A DNA stretch of 25,912 nucleotides from Lachnospiraceae bacterium UBA1755 (GTDB taxonomy: Bacteria > Bacillota > Clostridia > Lachnospirales > Lachnospiraceae), in assembly GCA_002314805.1 (NCBI GenBank), contig DCHJ01000067.1:1-25912 (forward strand), written 5' to 3'. Positions 1 to 8,215 of the stretch are shown here, piece after piece. The position numbers and the translations under genes were made by a program. How positions within the stretch are numbered: the first letter of the stretch is position 1; the number at the start of each line of letters is the position of its first letter. The notes under the pieces are model-generated. The model was given only the letters and a program-made list of their open reading frames with translations. It was not told where the DNA came from and did not search any database.

Positions 1-2
1 GT

Positions 3-230
3 GCAGAACGGCATATTCCGATGACGATGGAGGACTGGGCAAAACGTCTGGATGTATTTCTTATGGCAGATGACAGGGATATCCTTCAGGATGCGGGAAA
101 AATCACTGCAGAAATTGCCAGGACAAAAGCAGAGACTGAGTTTGAAAAATACCGGTTTGTTCAGGATAGAATATATATGTCCGATTTTGACAGATACCTG
201 TTGGAATTAGAGGGAAATTTAAAGAAATAA
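3..230 (+). CDS. rhuM: RhuM-family protein, C-terminal fragment (5' end outside window)
   Basis: The frame is open from the left edge (first full codon at 3) to a TAA at 228-230, so only the last 75 residues are present. The stretch containing IPMTMEDWAKRLDVFL, then DILQDAGKI and YMSDFDRYL matches my recollection of the conserved end of the RhuM family, first named from a Salmonella pathogenicity island and common on bacterial accessory DNA. The molecular function of the family is not established. An ATG at 21 is internal to the conserved region and is unlikely to be the real start. No terminator hairpin is evident in the 130 bases that follow. Family assignment rests on motif memory, not a search. 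Confidence 0.7.
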   Translation, partial: AERHIPMTMEDWAKRLDVFLMADDRDILQDAGKITAEIARTKAETEFEKYRFVQDRIYMSDFDRYLLELEGNLKK

Positions 231-362
231 TTGAAACACGATACTGGTTGCGTGACGGGTCGGTGGTTTTTTCAATATATAGTTGTTATTCTATGGTGCT
301 AGGCTTCCACCACTATGCCCGAAGTCACTAAAAAAACCGCATTATGTAAGGTGGATCGGGAT

Positions 363-1220
363 ATGGAAAAGAAACTGAGAGTAATGATGATCGGAGCACA
401 TCCGGATGATGTAGAATTCAGGGCAGCAGGAACAGCAGTCAGGTTCCTTGAGACGGGAGCCGAGGTAGAATTTCTGGTACTTTGCAACGGCAGCAAGGGA
501 CATCATATTATGTCACCGGCAGAAACCGCACGTACAAGGGCAGGAGAGGCTGCTGAAGTAAAGAAAGTCCTGGGACTTACAGAGTACAGGATCTGGGACG
601 TGGAAGACTGTGAGCTCGAGGCAACACTTGAAAACAGAAGAAGACTTATCAGAGATATCCGTGCATTTGCACCGGATATTATCATCGGTCACCGTACAAA
701 TGATTATCATGCAGACCATCGCGCAGCCGGACAGCTGCTCCAGGATGCATCATATATGCTGATCGTACCTCATGACTGCCCTGAAGCACCGGCCATGAGA
801 AAGATGCCTGTGATACTGTATTTCGAAGATCATTTCAGACAGCCGCCTTTCCATACAGATGTTATCATTGATGTGACTCCGCAAATGGAGCTTAAGGCTG
901 CGGCTGCCGATAAGAACGTATCACAGGTATATGAGTGGCTTCCGTATTCTGAAGGGGAGGAAGCACCGGCCGATCCTCAGGAGAGGATAGCATGGCTCTG
1001 GGACGGTGTGACACAGGATTCCACTGATGAGGAAGTACTCAGGAAAACTCATTCAAGAATACCTGCAAGAGCAGCCAGGACTGCAGCAGTAAACAGAAAA
1101 GAACTTATCAGGAAATACGGAGAGGCCGGCAGGAAGATCAGGTTTGCAGAAGCATTCCAGGTATGCGAGTATGGTACTGTACCCACAAAGGAAGAACTGG
1201 ATGAGCTGTTCCCGTTCTAG
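363..1220 (+). CDS. PIG-L/LmbE-family zinc deacetylase
   Basis: A 285-residue protein of the PIG-L (LmbE, MshB, BshB) family, which hydrolyses N-acetyl or other N-acyl groups, usually from amino sugars or sugar-linked amines, using one zinc ion. The N-terminal GAHPDDVEF carries the family AHPDD motif (His13, Asp15, Asp16) and YHADH at 115-119 supplies the second His-x-x-His part of the zinc site. I chose ATG 363 because AAGGTGG lies 8 bases upstream; an in-frame ATG at 315 would add 16 unconserved residues and has no clear ribosome binding site. A weak TGnTATTCT -10-like element lies at 284-292. The next gene has its own promoter, so this one may be transcribed separately. Cytoplasmic (no signal peptide). 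The substrate cannot be read from sequence; neighbouring C-N hydrolases and a sugar kinase make an N-acylated sugar or amine plausible. Confidence 0.85.
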   Translation: MEKKLRVMMIGAHPDDVEFRAAGTAVRFLETGAEVEFLVLCNGSKGHHIMSPAETARTRAGEAAEVKKVLGLTEYRIWDVEDCELEATLENRRRLIRDIRAFAPDIIIGHRTNDYHADHRAAGQLLQDASYMLIVPHDCPEAPAMRKMPVILYFEDHFRQPPFHTDVIIDVTPQMELKAAAADKNVSQVYEWLPYSEGEEAPADPQERIAWLWDGVTQDSTDEEVLRKTHSRIPARAARTAAVNRKELIRKYGEAGRKIRFAEAFQVCEYGTVPTKEELDELFPF

Positions 1221-1276
1221 GGGATCAGAGAATATCCGGCAGGAACGGATTCTTCCGGAGCTTTGGCGTTTGATAA

Positions 1277-1306
1277 TTGCTAGCGGCAAAGTATGTATGG
1301 TATAAT
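1277..1306 (+). promoter_or_regulatory. Sigma-A-type promoter with extended -10 for the M24/liv operon
   Basis: TTGCTA (1277-1282), an 18-base spacer and a perfect TATAAT (1301-1306) preceded by TGG, giving an extended -10. Transcription would start near 1313, leaving about 53 bases before the ATG at 1366. The strong AGGAGGA at 1354-1360 lies inside this leader. Confidence 0.75.
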
Positions 1307-1365
1307 ATTTTGCAGTGCGCACATATTTGAGTGTGGAATATTTTACGATTATCAGGAGGAGAACA

Positions 1366-2547
1366 ATGCAGTTCAAGCAAAATCTGCCTAAGATCGATCC
1401 GGCCGATTATCCGAAGAGATGGGATGCAATCAGGGCTTATATGAGTCAGAATGAACTCGACGCAGTTATCCTGTATGGAGATGACAGGGCTACCTACGGG
1501 ACTGCCCTGATCAGATATTATGCAGGTATTCCGGTTCATTTCGAGCCGATGCTCATCCTTTTTGTGGGTAATTCAGAGCCTGTTCTGCTGGTGGGACCGG
1601 AGTCCGACGGCTATGCAGAGCTCTACGGGAATATCAAGGATATCAGAGTGCTTCGCGAAATGACACATCCTGATGAGGTATATCTTTTCAGCAATATCGT
1701 GGGCTTAAGAGATGTGGTAGAGGAAAAGACACACGGTTCCGGAATCGGACGTATCGGTATCGTACCGAAGGCATATATGGGTGCAGATATCTACGGAAGC
1801 ATTGAAAAGGTATTTTCCGGATCCGAGATACTTGATGTGGAACCCGGTATCAGTATGCTGCGTGCAGTAAAGTCTCCTTCGGAGATCGAGGTCATAAGAT
1901 ATGCATATCAGGTTGCCAATGCTGCCTTCAGGAAGGGACTTGAGTGCCTTAGACCGGGAGTATGCGAGAGAGATATTGCTGCAGAGATAGAGTATCAGGC
2001 AAGGAAGATGGGTACGGAGGGTACCGGAATAGATACCATGGTATCGAGCGGCATATATTCTTCCACGATCATAGCAAGGACAACGCATAAGATCATTGAA
2101 AACAATGAGATCGTCAATTTCACGATCGCTCCGAGATATGAGGGCTATCATGCTGCGATAGGAAGGACGATGCTTATCGGTGATCCGGGAGAGTCTGCAG
2201 TAAAGCAGGTCGAAGCAGAGGCCAGAGCGCAGATCGAGTGTTCTGCCATGATGAAGGCAGGCGCAAGGGGAGAGACCATTGAAGCACATGCCCGTCAGAT
2301 CATGAAGGAAGCCGGATTTGAGACAGGCTTCGCATATTCGGGCATTCACAGCATCGGTGTTATGGAATTTGAGGCACCTATTTATGGGCCGGGAAGCAGC
2401 GAATGTCTCCTTGAGAACGCGATCATCTCGCTTGATGTACCTAATTATGACCGTCAGAAGATCGGATCAAGGACCGAGTGCGGATATGTGGTGGGCAGAG
2501 ACGGGGCAGAGTGTCTGACTCCTGATGAATTGGTTATCAGACTGTAA
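1366..2547 (+). CDS. M24 'pita-bread' protein (Xaa-Pro peptidase/creatinase-like), metal site lost
   Basis: A 393-residue protein with an N-terminal creatinase-type domain and a C-terminal M24 domain. The M24 core is recognisable (RYEGYHAAIGRT, SGIHSIGV, RTECGYVV), but the canonical metal ligands Asp, Asp, His, Glu, Glu align with Thr253, Ala264, His328, Asp357 and Glu371, so both Asp ligands are gone. The usual active-site His before them also appears to be Ile. Metal-independent M24 members are known: creatinase (creatine to sarcosine and urea) and ectoine hydrolase-type proteins. A peptidase role is therefore unlikely and a C-N hydrolase on a small compound more likely (inference). The start at 1366 is fixed by AGGAGGA 5 bases upstream. 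It is the first gene of the operon, 51 bases before the deiminase-fold gene. Confidence 0.8.
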   Translation: MQFKQNLPKIDPADYPKRWDAIRAYMSQNELDAVILYGDDRATYGTALIRYYAGIPVHFEPMLILFVGNSEPVLLVGPESDGYAELYGNIKDIRVLREMTHPDEVYLFSNIVGLRDVVEEKTHGSGIGRIGIVPKAYMGADIYGSIEKVFSGSEILDVEPGISMLRAVKSPSEIEVIRYAYQVANAAFRKGLECLRPGVCERDIAAEIEYQARKMGTEGTGIDTMVSSGIYSSTIIARTTHKIIENNEIVNFTIAPRYEGYHAAIGRTMLIGDPGESAVKQVEAEARAQIECSAMMKAGARGETIEAHARQIMKEAGFETGFAYSGIHSIGVMEFEAPIYGPGSSECLLENAIISLDVPNYDRQKIGSRTECGYVVGRDGAECLTPDELVIRL

Positions 2548-2598
2548 GATCAGTCATTAATAACATATTTATATAAAAACGTGATTTTGGAGGGTTGT

Positions 2599-3582
2599 AT
2601 GGGAAAGACAAAAGCCGAATTGGATCGTACAGTACTTACGGTAATGGACGAACTTGAGGTAACAACTTCATTTGTAGATGATATGCCGAGGATCTACGGA
2701 AACAACTGGTATGTTGATTCTGAGATCGGAAAGCTCAGAGCGGTAATGCTTCACAGGCCGGGCAGAGAGTTTGAACTCATCCAGGGGATGGACCCGAAGA
2801 TGCTCAGTATGCATGAGATACCTGATGTCAGGAAAATGCAGGAGGAGTTTGATGCAATAAAGCAGATGTATGAGGATAACGGAGTCAAGGTATATCTTCT
2901 TGAGGATCTTGATGAAGACTGCCCCAACGGACTTTTCTGCAGAGATCTTATGAACGGAACCCCTAATGGAATGCTCATGAGCCGCATGGCTATCAGTGTA
3001 CGTTCTCCGGAGGTCAAGTGCGCTGCAAGGCAGCTCGGCAGATACGGCATCCCTATCTGCAAGCAGGTAAACGCAGGCGGCACATTCGAGGGTGCCTGCC
3101 TTATATGGCTTGACAAGGAGACTGTATTTATCGGACGCGGCACAAGATCCAATGATGCCGGTGTAAAGCAGGTAGTAGATGAACTCACCAATCAGGGCGT
3201 TAAGAACTTTATCCATATCGATATCCCGAGAAACGCAGTACATCTTGACGGAATGCTTGCGATTGCGGATTATGACGTGGCAGTAACATTTGCATACCAG
3301 ACCCCTCATACTGTATACAGGGAGCTCCAGAGAAGAGGATTCCGTATCGTCGAGATCCCTACATGGGAGGAGCAGGCACTTGCAGCTAACTTCGTAGCCC
3401 TTGAGCCGGGCAAGATCGCTATGTGTGCAGGTTATCCGCTCACAAAGAAGCTCCTTGAAGACCAGGGAGTTGAAGTTATCGAGGTTAAGGTTGATGAGAT
3501 CCGTAAAGCCGCAGGAGCTATTCACTGCATGACCGCATTCCTGCAGAGAGATCCGGTTCCGGTTTACGATCTTAAGTGGTAA
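2599..3582 (+). CDS. Arginine deiminase/amidinotransferase-fold (DDAH-like) hydrolase
   Basis: A 327-residue member of the guanidino-group-modifying superfamily (arginine deiminase, dimethylarginine hydrolase, glycine amidinotransferase), which attacks a guanidinium carbon with a cysteine. Visible landmarks are GNNWYVDSEIGKLRAVMLHRPG near the N terminus, GGTFEGACLIWLD with Glu164, HLDG with His215, and the C-terminal IHCMT with nucleophile Cys310, so the Glu-His-Cys set is intact. The ATG at 2599 has GGAGG 5 bases upstream; a GTG at 2581 is less well placed. The length is shorter than arginine deiminase (about 410) and longer than DDAH (about 255-285). It lies between the M24 gene and the importer's binding protein, suggesting a guanidino or similar substrate delivered by that importer. 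It could be a deiminase, a guanidine-releasing hydrolase or an amidinotransferase. Confidence 0.8.
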   Translation: MGKTKAELDRTVLTVMDELEVTTSFVDDMPRIYGNNWYVDSEIGKLRAVMLHRPGREFELIQGMDPKMLSMHEIPDVRKMQEEFDAIKQMYEDNGVKVYLLEDLDEDCPNGLFCRDLMNGTPNGMLMSRMAISVRSPEVKCAARQLGRYGIPICKQVNAGGTFEGACLIWLDKETVFIGRGTRSNDAGVKQVVDELTNQGVKNFIHIDIPRNAVHLDGMLAIADYDVAVTFAYQTPHTVYRELQRRGFRIVEIPTWEEQALAANFVALEPGKIAMCAGYPLTKKLLEDQGVEVIEVKVDEIRKAAGAIHCMTAFLQRDPVPVYDLKW

Positions 3583-3617
3583 TAGCAACAATATTCAACA
3601 AAAACAGGAGGATGGTT

Positions 3618-4811
3618 ATGAAAAGAAAGTTATTGGCTTTACTGTTGGCTGCAGCCATGGTATTGTCTCTCGCTGCATGCGGCAGTAAGGAAGGAAGTGA
3701 TCTTCCGGGAATCACAGCAGGCAAGACGATCAAGATCGGTTTTGTAGGATTCCTTTCAGGACAGGATGCATATCTGGGACAGGGTGCAAAAATGGCACTT
3801 GAGGATTACATCGAGGAGCTCAACGCAAAAGGCGGTATTCTTGGCAAAAAGGTAGAGCTTATCGCATACGATATCGGTATGGATCCTAATACAGAGACAG
3901 CAAATGCCTGCAACAGACTTATCCAGCAGGACAAGGTAGTTGCGATCATAGGACCGGAGTCAACCGAGCAGGCAATGGTAGCTATTCCGATCGTTACCGA
4001 GGGAAAGGTTCCGATGGTAGTTACCACAGCTTCCAATCCGCTTGTAACAGTGGCAGAGGACGGTACATTGAATAAATATATGTACCGTATGTGCTTCACA
4101 GATCCTTATCAGGGCACGGCTCTTGCAAACTTCGCATACAATGATCTCGGACTCAGAAATACTGCATTTCTCGGTGATGTAACAAATATCTACTGTGAGG
4201 GTATCCAGAACTGCTATCGTGACGAGTTCACAAAGATCGGCGGGAGCATTGCAACAGAGGAAGGTATGATGGCTTCTGATGTTGATTTCCGCGCACAGCT
4301 CACTACGATCGCCGAGTCGGGAGCAGATTCTATCCTCCTTGCAACAGGTTCATACAAGGTAGTATCGTTCGTAGCAAAGCAGATGAGACAGCTGGGACTT
4401 GATCTGACACTTCTCGGAGTTGACGGCTGGTATGCTAACGAGCTCCTTGATCTTGCAGGACCTGAGCTCGAGGGTTCATTCATGACCAACATGGTTTCTG
4501 ATGATGATCCTATCTTTGCAGACTATATTGAGAAATTCACTGCAAAGCATCCGGGAACAACACCTAATGTTTATGCATACTATGCACTTGATGCCATGAT
4601 GTCAATCGAGTGGGCAATCAATCAGGCCGGTGTTGCAAATTCAACGGAGATCATGAATAAGCTCGAAACTATGAAGGATGTTCCGGTATTTACAGACAAG
4701 CTTACGATCGAGCCGGATACACATAATCCTCACAACAAGACTGTTTCAATCATCCAGATCACAGATTCTCAGTTCAAGACATATAAACTGTATACACCTG
4801 AGGATAAGTAA
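3618..4811 (+). CDS. livJ: Liv-type ABC importer, substrate-binding lipoprotein
   Basis: A 397-residue periplasmic-binding-protein-like lipoprotein of the leucine/isoleucine/valine-binding type (peripla_BP_6 fold), anchored outside the cell membrane. It has a Lys/Arg start, a hydrophobic segment and the lipobox LAAC with Cys21 as the lipidated residue. The mature part begins with IKIGFVGFLSGQDAYLGQGA, the usual opening of this family, and later has VVAIIGPESTEQ and NVYAYYALDAM. ATG 3618 was chosen because AGGAGG sits 6 bases upstream and the signal peptide starts exactly there. The family binds branched-chain amino acids, amides, urea and related compounds, so the name does not settle the ligand. 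It is followed by both permeases and both ATPases, so the importer is complete. Confidence 0.9.
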   Translation: MKRKLLALLLAAAMVLSLAACGSKEGSDLPGITAGKTIKIGFVGFLSGQDAYLGQGAKMALEDYIEELNAKGGILGKKVELIAYDIGMDPNTETANACNRLIQQDKVVAIIGPESTEQAMVAIPIVTEGKVPMVVTTASNPLVTVAEDGTLNKYMYRMCFTDPYQGTALANFAYNDLGLRNTAFLGDVTNIYCEGIQNCYRDEFTKIGGSIATEEGMMASDVDFRAQLTTIAESGADSILLATGSYKVVSFVAKQMRQLGLDLTLLGVDGWYANELLDLAGPELEGSFMTNMVSDDDPIFADYIEKFTAKHPGTTPNVYAYYALDAMMSIEWAINQAGVANSTEIMNKLETMKDVPVFTDKLTIEPDTHNPHNKTVSIIQITDSQFKTYKLYTPEDK

Positions 4812-4884
4812 GTTCTGATTTGAAGGCGGCGGCATGGCTTGCAGCTGTGTCGCTGCCCATTTATTTCACGGAGGAGATTTCGGC

Positions 4885-5760
4885 ATGTCTGTTGTAATAC
4901 AGCAAATAGTCACGGGCCTGTCTATCGGAGGTGTCTACGCACTTCTGGCAGTAGGCTATGCACTGATATACAGTGTATTTGACTTCAGTAATTTCGCTTT
5001 TGGATGTGTGATGATGGTAAGCGCATTTGTTGCTTATTATTCGATACTTGCAGGATGTTCTGTTGCCATGGGCATTGCACTGGCCATAGCAGTAGGGATC
5101 CTTTTTTCTGTATTCATCGAATTGATTGCGTACAGACCATTGAGAAAGAAAAATACTTCCCGTCTCTTCCTGATGATCACGGGAATTGGTATAGATATGG
5201 CAGTAACAAATACTGCAGTTAATCTTCTCGGGGCAAACTACAGGCCGTTTCCCAATGTCAGTGTTACCGAACCTATCATGATGGGAAATATCGCAGTGGG
5301 TAAGATAGATATTATTGCCCTTATAGTGTCACTGGTTGCACTGGGAATACTGTGGGTATTCCTGGAGAAGACAAAACCGGGACTGGCAATCCGGGCCAGT
5401 GCCTATGATACGTCTACAGCCGGTATTATGGGTATCAATGTTAACCAGGTTTCAATAATCGTATTTGTTATTTCCGGAGTCGTTGCGGCCATAGCCGGCA
5501 TATTCTTCGGAATGAAGTATGCAATTTACCCGTCCATGGGCACTGTCTCCACCAAGGCATTTATTGCCAGTGTTATCGGCGGCCTCGGCAATCTTGAGGG
5601 AGCCGTGATCGGCGGGATCATCCTGGGACTTCTTGAGACCTTTGTATCCGGATACATTTCTTCAACTTACAGAGATCTGTTCTCTTACGGGCTGCTCATT
5701 TTAGTACTTCTGTTCATGCCCGGCGGCCTCTTGGCGAAATCGAAGAGCGACAAGCTGTAA
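4885..5760 (+). CDS. livH: Liv-type ABC importer, permease subunit 1
   Basis: A 291-residue, strongly hydrophobic permease of the LivH/BraD family, with about eight membrane segments. It shows the family opening GLSIGGVYALLAVGYALIYSV and, near the C terminus, the ASVIGGLGNLEGAVIGGIILG stretch that couples to the ATPases. ATG 4885 has GGAGGA about 9 bases upstream; an upstream in-frame ATG at 4834 would add 17 non-family residues. It lies 73 bases after the binding protein, the widest gap in the operon, and 22 bases before the second permease. With livM it forms the membrane channel. Confidence 0.9.
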   Translation: MSVVIQQIVTGLSIGGVYALLAVGYALIYSVFDFSNFAFGCVMMVSAFVAYYSILAGCSVAMGIALAIAVGILFSVFIELIAYRPLRKKNTSRLFLMITGIGIDMAVTNTAVNLLGANYRPFPNVSVTEPIMMGNIAVGKIDIIALIVSLVALGILWVFLEKTKPGLAIRASAYDTSTAGIMGINVNQVSIIVFVISGVVAAIAGIFFGMKYAIYPSMGTVSTKAFIASVIGGLGNLEGAVIGGIILGLLETFVSGYISSTYRDLFSYGLLILVLLFMPGGLLAKSKSDKL

Positions 5761-5782
5761 CACAGGAATGGAGGAATAACAG

Positions 5783-6703
5783 ATGCAGTATTTTGGCAGT
5801 GTGCTTACCCTGGCGGGTATCAATATGATAATGGTGATCGGCCTGGCAGTCCTGGTGGGATATACGGGGCTGTTCTCGATGGGACATGCAGGCTTCATGA
5901 TGATAGGTGCATATACGGCAGTTATTTTCTATAAGTATCTCGGAGTTCCGTTTGCCGTTTGTATTTTATTATCCGGAGTATTCTCGGTCATCATCGGTCT
6001 GGTGATCGGATATCCGACAATGAGGAGCAGGCTTACCGGAGACCAGTTTGCCATAGCGATGATGGGTTTCGGTGAAGCGATAAGGATGATAGTAAGTAAT
6101 ACAGAGCCGGTGTTCAACGGGGCTCTTGGCATCAGCGGTTTCCCGAAGCTTACCTCCCTGTGGGTGGTGACATTACTGGTAGCCCTCGGTCTTATCCTCA
6201 TGTTCAACTTTATCAAATCAGCTTACGGAAAGAATTGTATCGCAGTCAGGGAGCAGGAGATCGCCGCAGAGATCATGGGAGTTGATATAGTAAAGACTAA
6301 GGTTATTGCACTTGCGGTCAGCGCCTTCTACGTGGGTGTCGGCGGAGCTCTGTTTGCGTTCTATATGACATTTATCTCGCCTGCAATGATCGCGGCCAGC
6401 AAGTCTTCTGATCTTCTAGCAGGTGTGGTATTCGGAGGTATGGGGTCGATTTCAGGTCCGGCGATCGCCGGAGGTGCCCTTGCCATCCTACCGGAAATAC
6501 TCAGGGCCTTCAGTACATGGCGGCTTGTTATTTACGGAGTGCTGTTCGTAGTGGTTATGCTCTTTAAGCCTGAGGGTCTGCTCGGGTACAGGGAGATATC
6601 ATTTAAACCGGTCATCAGGTTCTTCGGACGTCTCTTCGGAAAGAAGACGGCAGCGGAGAGCGTGAAAACGGATAATCGGAACGGAGGTGACGCAGATGAG
6701 TGA
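5783..6703 (+). CDS. livM: Liv-type ABC importer, permease subunit 2
   Basis: A 306-residue membrane protein of the LivM/BraE family. Typical parts are GLAVLVGYTGLFSMGHAGFM near the N terminus, YGKNCIAVREQEIAAEIMGVD (cytoplasmic coupling loop) and VVFGGMGSISGPAIAGG before the last segments. A charged C-terminal tail of about 30 residues follows the last membrane segment. The ATG at 5783 is preceded by GGAGG. The gene overlaps the start of the next ATPase gene by 8 bases, which implies translational coupling and equal subunit supply. Confidence 0.9.
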   Translation: MQYFGSVLTLAGINMIMVIGLAVLVGYTGLFSMGHAGFMMIGAYTAVIFYKYLGVPFAVCILLSGVFSVIIGLVIGYPTMRSRLTGDQFAIAMMGFGEAIRMIVSNTEPVFNGALGISGFPKLTSLWVVTLLVALGLILMFNFIKSAYGKNCIAVREQEIAAEIMGVDIVKTKVIALAVSAFYVGVGGALFAFYMTFISPAMIAASKSSDLLAGVVFGGMGSISGPAIAGGALAILPEILRAFSTWRLVIYGVLFVVVMLFKPEGLLGYREISFKPVIRFFGRLFGKKTAAESVKTDNRNGGDADE

Positions 6704-7475
6704 TTTCCTTCTGGAGACAAAGAATCTTACAGTCCGTTTCGGCGGACTTACGGCAGTGGAGGGACTGGATTTTCAGGTAAAGAAAGGACAGATAGTAGGG
6801 CTTATTGGGCCTAACGGTGCAGGAAAGACAACAGTCTTCAATATGATCACAGGAGTCATCCCGCCTACAGAAGGTGAGATATTCTTCAAGGGTTCCGGTA
6901 TCGTGGGGGTAAGACCCGACAGGATAGCCCGCCGCGGCTTATCCAGGACCTTCCAGAACATCAGACTGTTTGAGAAGATATCAGCACTTGAAAATATAGT
7001 CATCACCCTGCAGAGGGAACCCGGGTACAGCCTGGTGGAGGCATTCCTGCGGACTAAAAAGGTCCGGGAGATCGATACGGAAATACAGAAAAGGGCATAC
7101 GATTACCTTGAACTTGTAGGACTCAGGGAATATGCGGATTCAGTGGCCGGAAGCCTTCCCTACGGGCTGCAGAGGAGACTTGAGATAGCCCGTGCACTGG
7201 CAACAGAGCCGGAGCTTCTGCTTCTTGATGAGCCGGCAGCCGGAATGAATAACGAGGAATGCGACAGCCTTATAGATCTTATAAGAAATATCCACGAAAA
7301 GAAGGGTATAACTATAGTGCTCATCGAGCATCATACGGACGTCGTAGTTAACCTTTCCGACGAAATATATGTACTCAACCTCGGGAAGCTTCTTGCTCAC
7401 GGAGATCCCCATGCTGTCCAGACAAATGAAGATGTTATCAGGGCATATCTGGGACAAGGAAGGAAGAACAAATAA
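6696..7475 (+). CDS. livG: Liv-type ABC importer, ATPase subunit 1
   Basis: A 259-residue ABC ATPase. It has Walker A GPNGAGKTT (38-46), a degenerate signature around SLPYGLQRRLE (153-163) in place of LSGGQ, as is usual for LivG, and Walker B LLLLDEP (174-180). The RTFQNIRLF stretch is the typical Q-loop region of LivG. I chose ATG 6696 because GGAGGTGA (6683-6690) lies just upstream; a GTG at 6687 would sit inside that ribosome binding site. It energises the livH/livM channel together with livF. Confidence 0.92.
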   Translation: MSDFLLETKNLTVRFGGLTAVEGLDFQVKKGQIVGLIGPNGAGKTTVFNMITGVIPPTEGEIFFKGSGIVGVRPDRIARRGLSRTFQNIRLFEKISALENIVITLQREPGYSLVEAFLRTKKVREIDTEIQKRAYDYLELVGLREYADSVAGSLPYGLQRRLEIARALATEPELLLLDEPAAGMNNEECDSLIDLIRNIHEKKGITIVLIEHHTDVVVNLSDEIYVLNLGKLLAHGDPHAVQTNEDVIRAYLGQGRKNK

Positions 7476-8191
7476 TGTCACTATTAGAAGTAAAAAACCT
7501 TAACGTGTTTTACGGAGGTATACAGGCATTGCGAGATGTCTCTCTTCATGTAGAAAAGGGTGAGATCGTTTCCATCATCGGTGCCAACGGAGCCGGAAAG
7601 AGTACTTTTATGAGATCTGTAGCCGGTGACCAGAAGTATTCAGGCGAGATTATTTATGACGGAGTCCAGCTGCCCAAGGAATCATACAAGGTGGTCAAGG
7701 CAGGTATTTCACTGGTTCCTGAGGGCAGGAGGATATTCCCGGGACTTACGGTTCGGGAAAACCTCATGGTGGGAGCGTACACCAGAAATGATAAGAAACA
7801 GATCCAGGAGGATATGGAAGAGATATTCCAGCTGTTTCCGAGGCTTGGCGAGAGGATCAATCAGCTGGGCGGAAGCATGTCGGGAGGAGAGCAGCAGATG
7901 CTGGCTGTCGGAAGAGCCCTGATATCTAATCCCAGAGTACTTATGCTTGACGAGCCTTCACTCGGACTTGCTCCGATCATAGTTGATGAACTGTTTGACA
8001 AGATACTTGAGATCAACAAAAAGAAGGATATGACTATCCTGCTTGTCGAGCAGAACGCAAATCTCGCAATGGATGTTGCAGACAGAGTCTATGTACTCAA
8101 GACAGGCTCTATCGTTATGGAAGGTACAGGAGTGGAAATGCAGAATAATGAAGCTGTAATTGAGAGCTTCCTCGGTCAGAAAAAAGACTGA
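7475..8191 (+). CDS. livF: Liv-type ABC importer, ATPase subunit 2
   Basis: A 238-residue ABC ATPase of the LivF family. Walker A is GANGAGKST (36-44), the signature is MSGGEQQ (SGGEQ at 136-140) and Walker B ends in Asp159-Glu160. SLVPEGRRIFPGLTVREN is diagnostic of LivF. Its ATG shares one base with the stop codon of livG (TAATG), so the two are translationally coupled. It completes the five-gene importer and is followed 24 bases later by the BtpA-like gene, most likely on the same transcript. Confidence 0.93.
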   Translation: MSLLEVKNLNVFYGGIQALRDVSLHVEKGEIVSIIGANGAGKSTFMRSVAGDQKYSGEIIYDGVQLPKESYKVVKAGISLVPEGRRIFPGLTVRENLMVGAYTRNDKKQIQEDMEEIFQLFPRLGERINQLGGSMSGGEQQMLAVGRALISNPRVLMLDEPSLGLAPIIVDELFDKILEINKKKDMTILLVEQNANLAMDVADRVYVLKTGSIVMEGTGVEMQNNEAVIESFLGQKKD

Positions 8192-8215
8192 CCGGTCAGA
8201 CTGCTGAGGATCGAC

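Noticed and set aside
1270..1306. TTGATA at 1270 as the -35 for the operon promoter
   Set aside because: The spacer to TATAAT would be 25 bases; TTGCTA at 1277 with an 18-base spacer fits better.
1705..2349. 214-codon reverse-strand frame inside the M24 gene
   Set aside because: It lies wholly opposite a well-supported gene with conserved motifs; its sequence is rich in Cys, Arg, Ser and Leu, as expected for an antisense shadow.
1366..2547. Annotation as an active Xaa-Pro dipeptidase
   Set aside because: Both Asp metal ligands are replaced (Thr253, Ala264), which is incompatible with the dinuclear metal chemistry of prolidases.
2668..3591. 307-codon reverse-strand frame opposite the deiminase-fold gene
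   Set aside because: Shadow of a strong gene; no recognisable motif, and no ribosome binding site or promoter on that strand.
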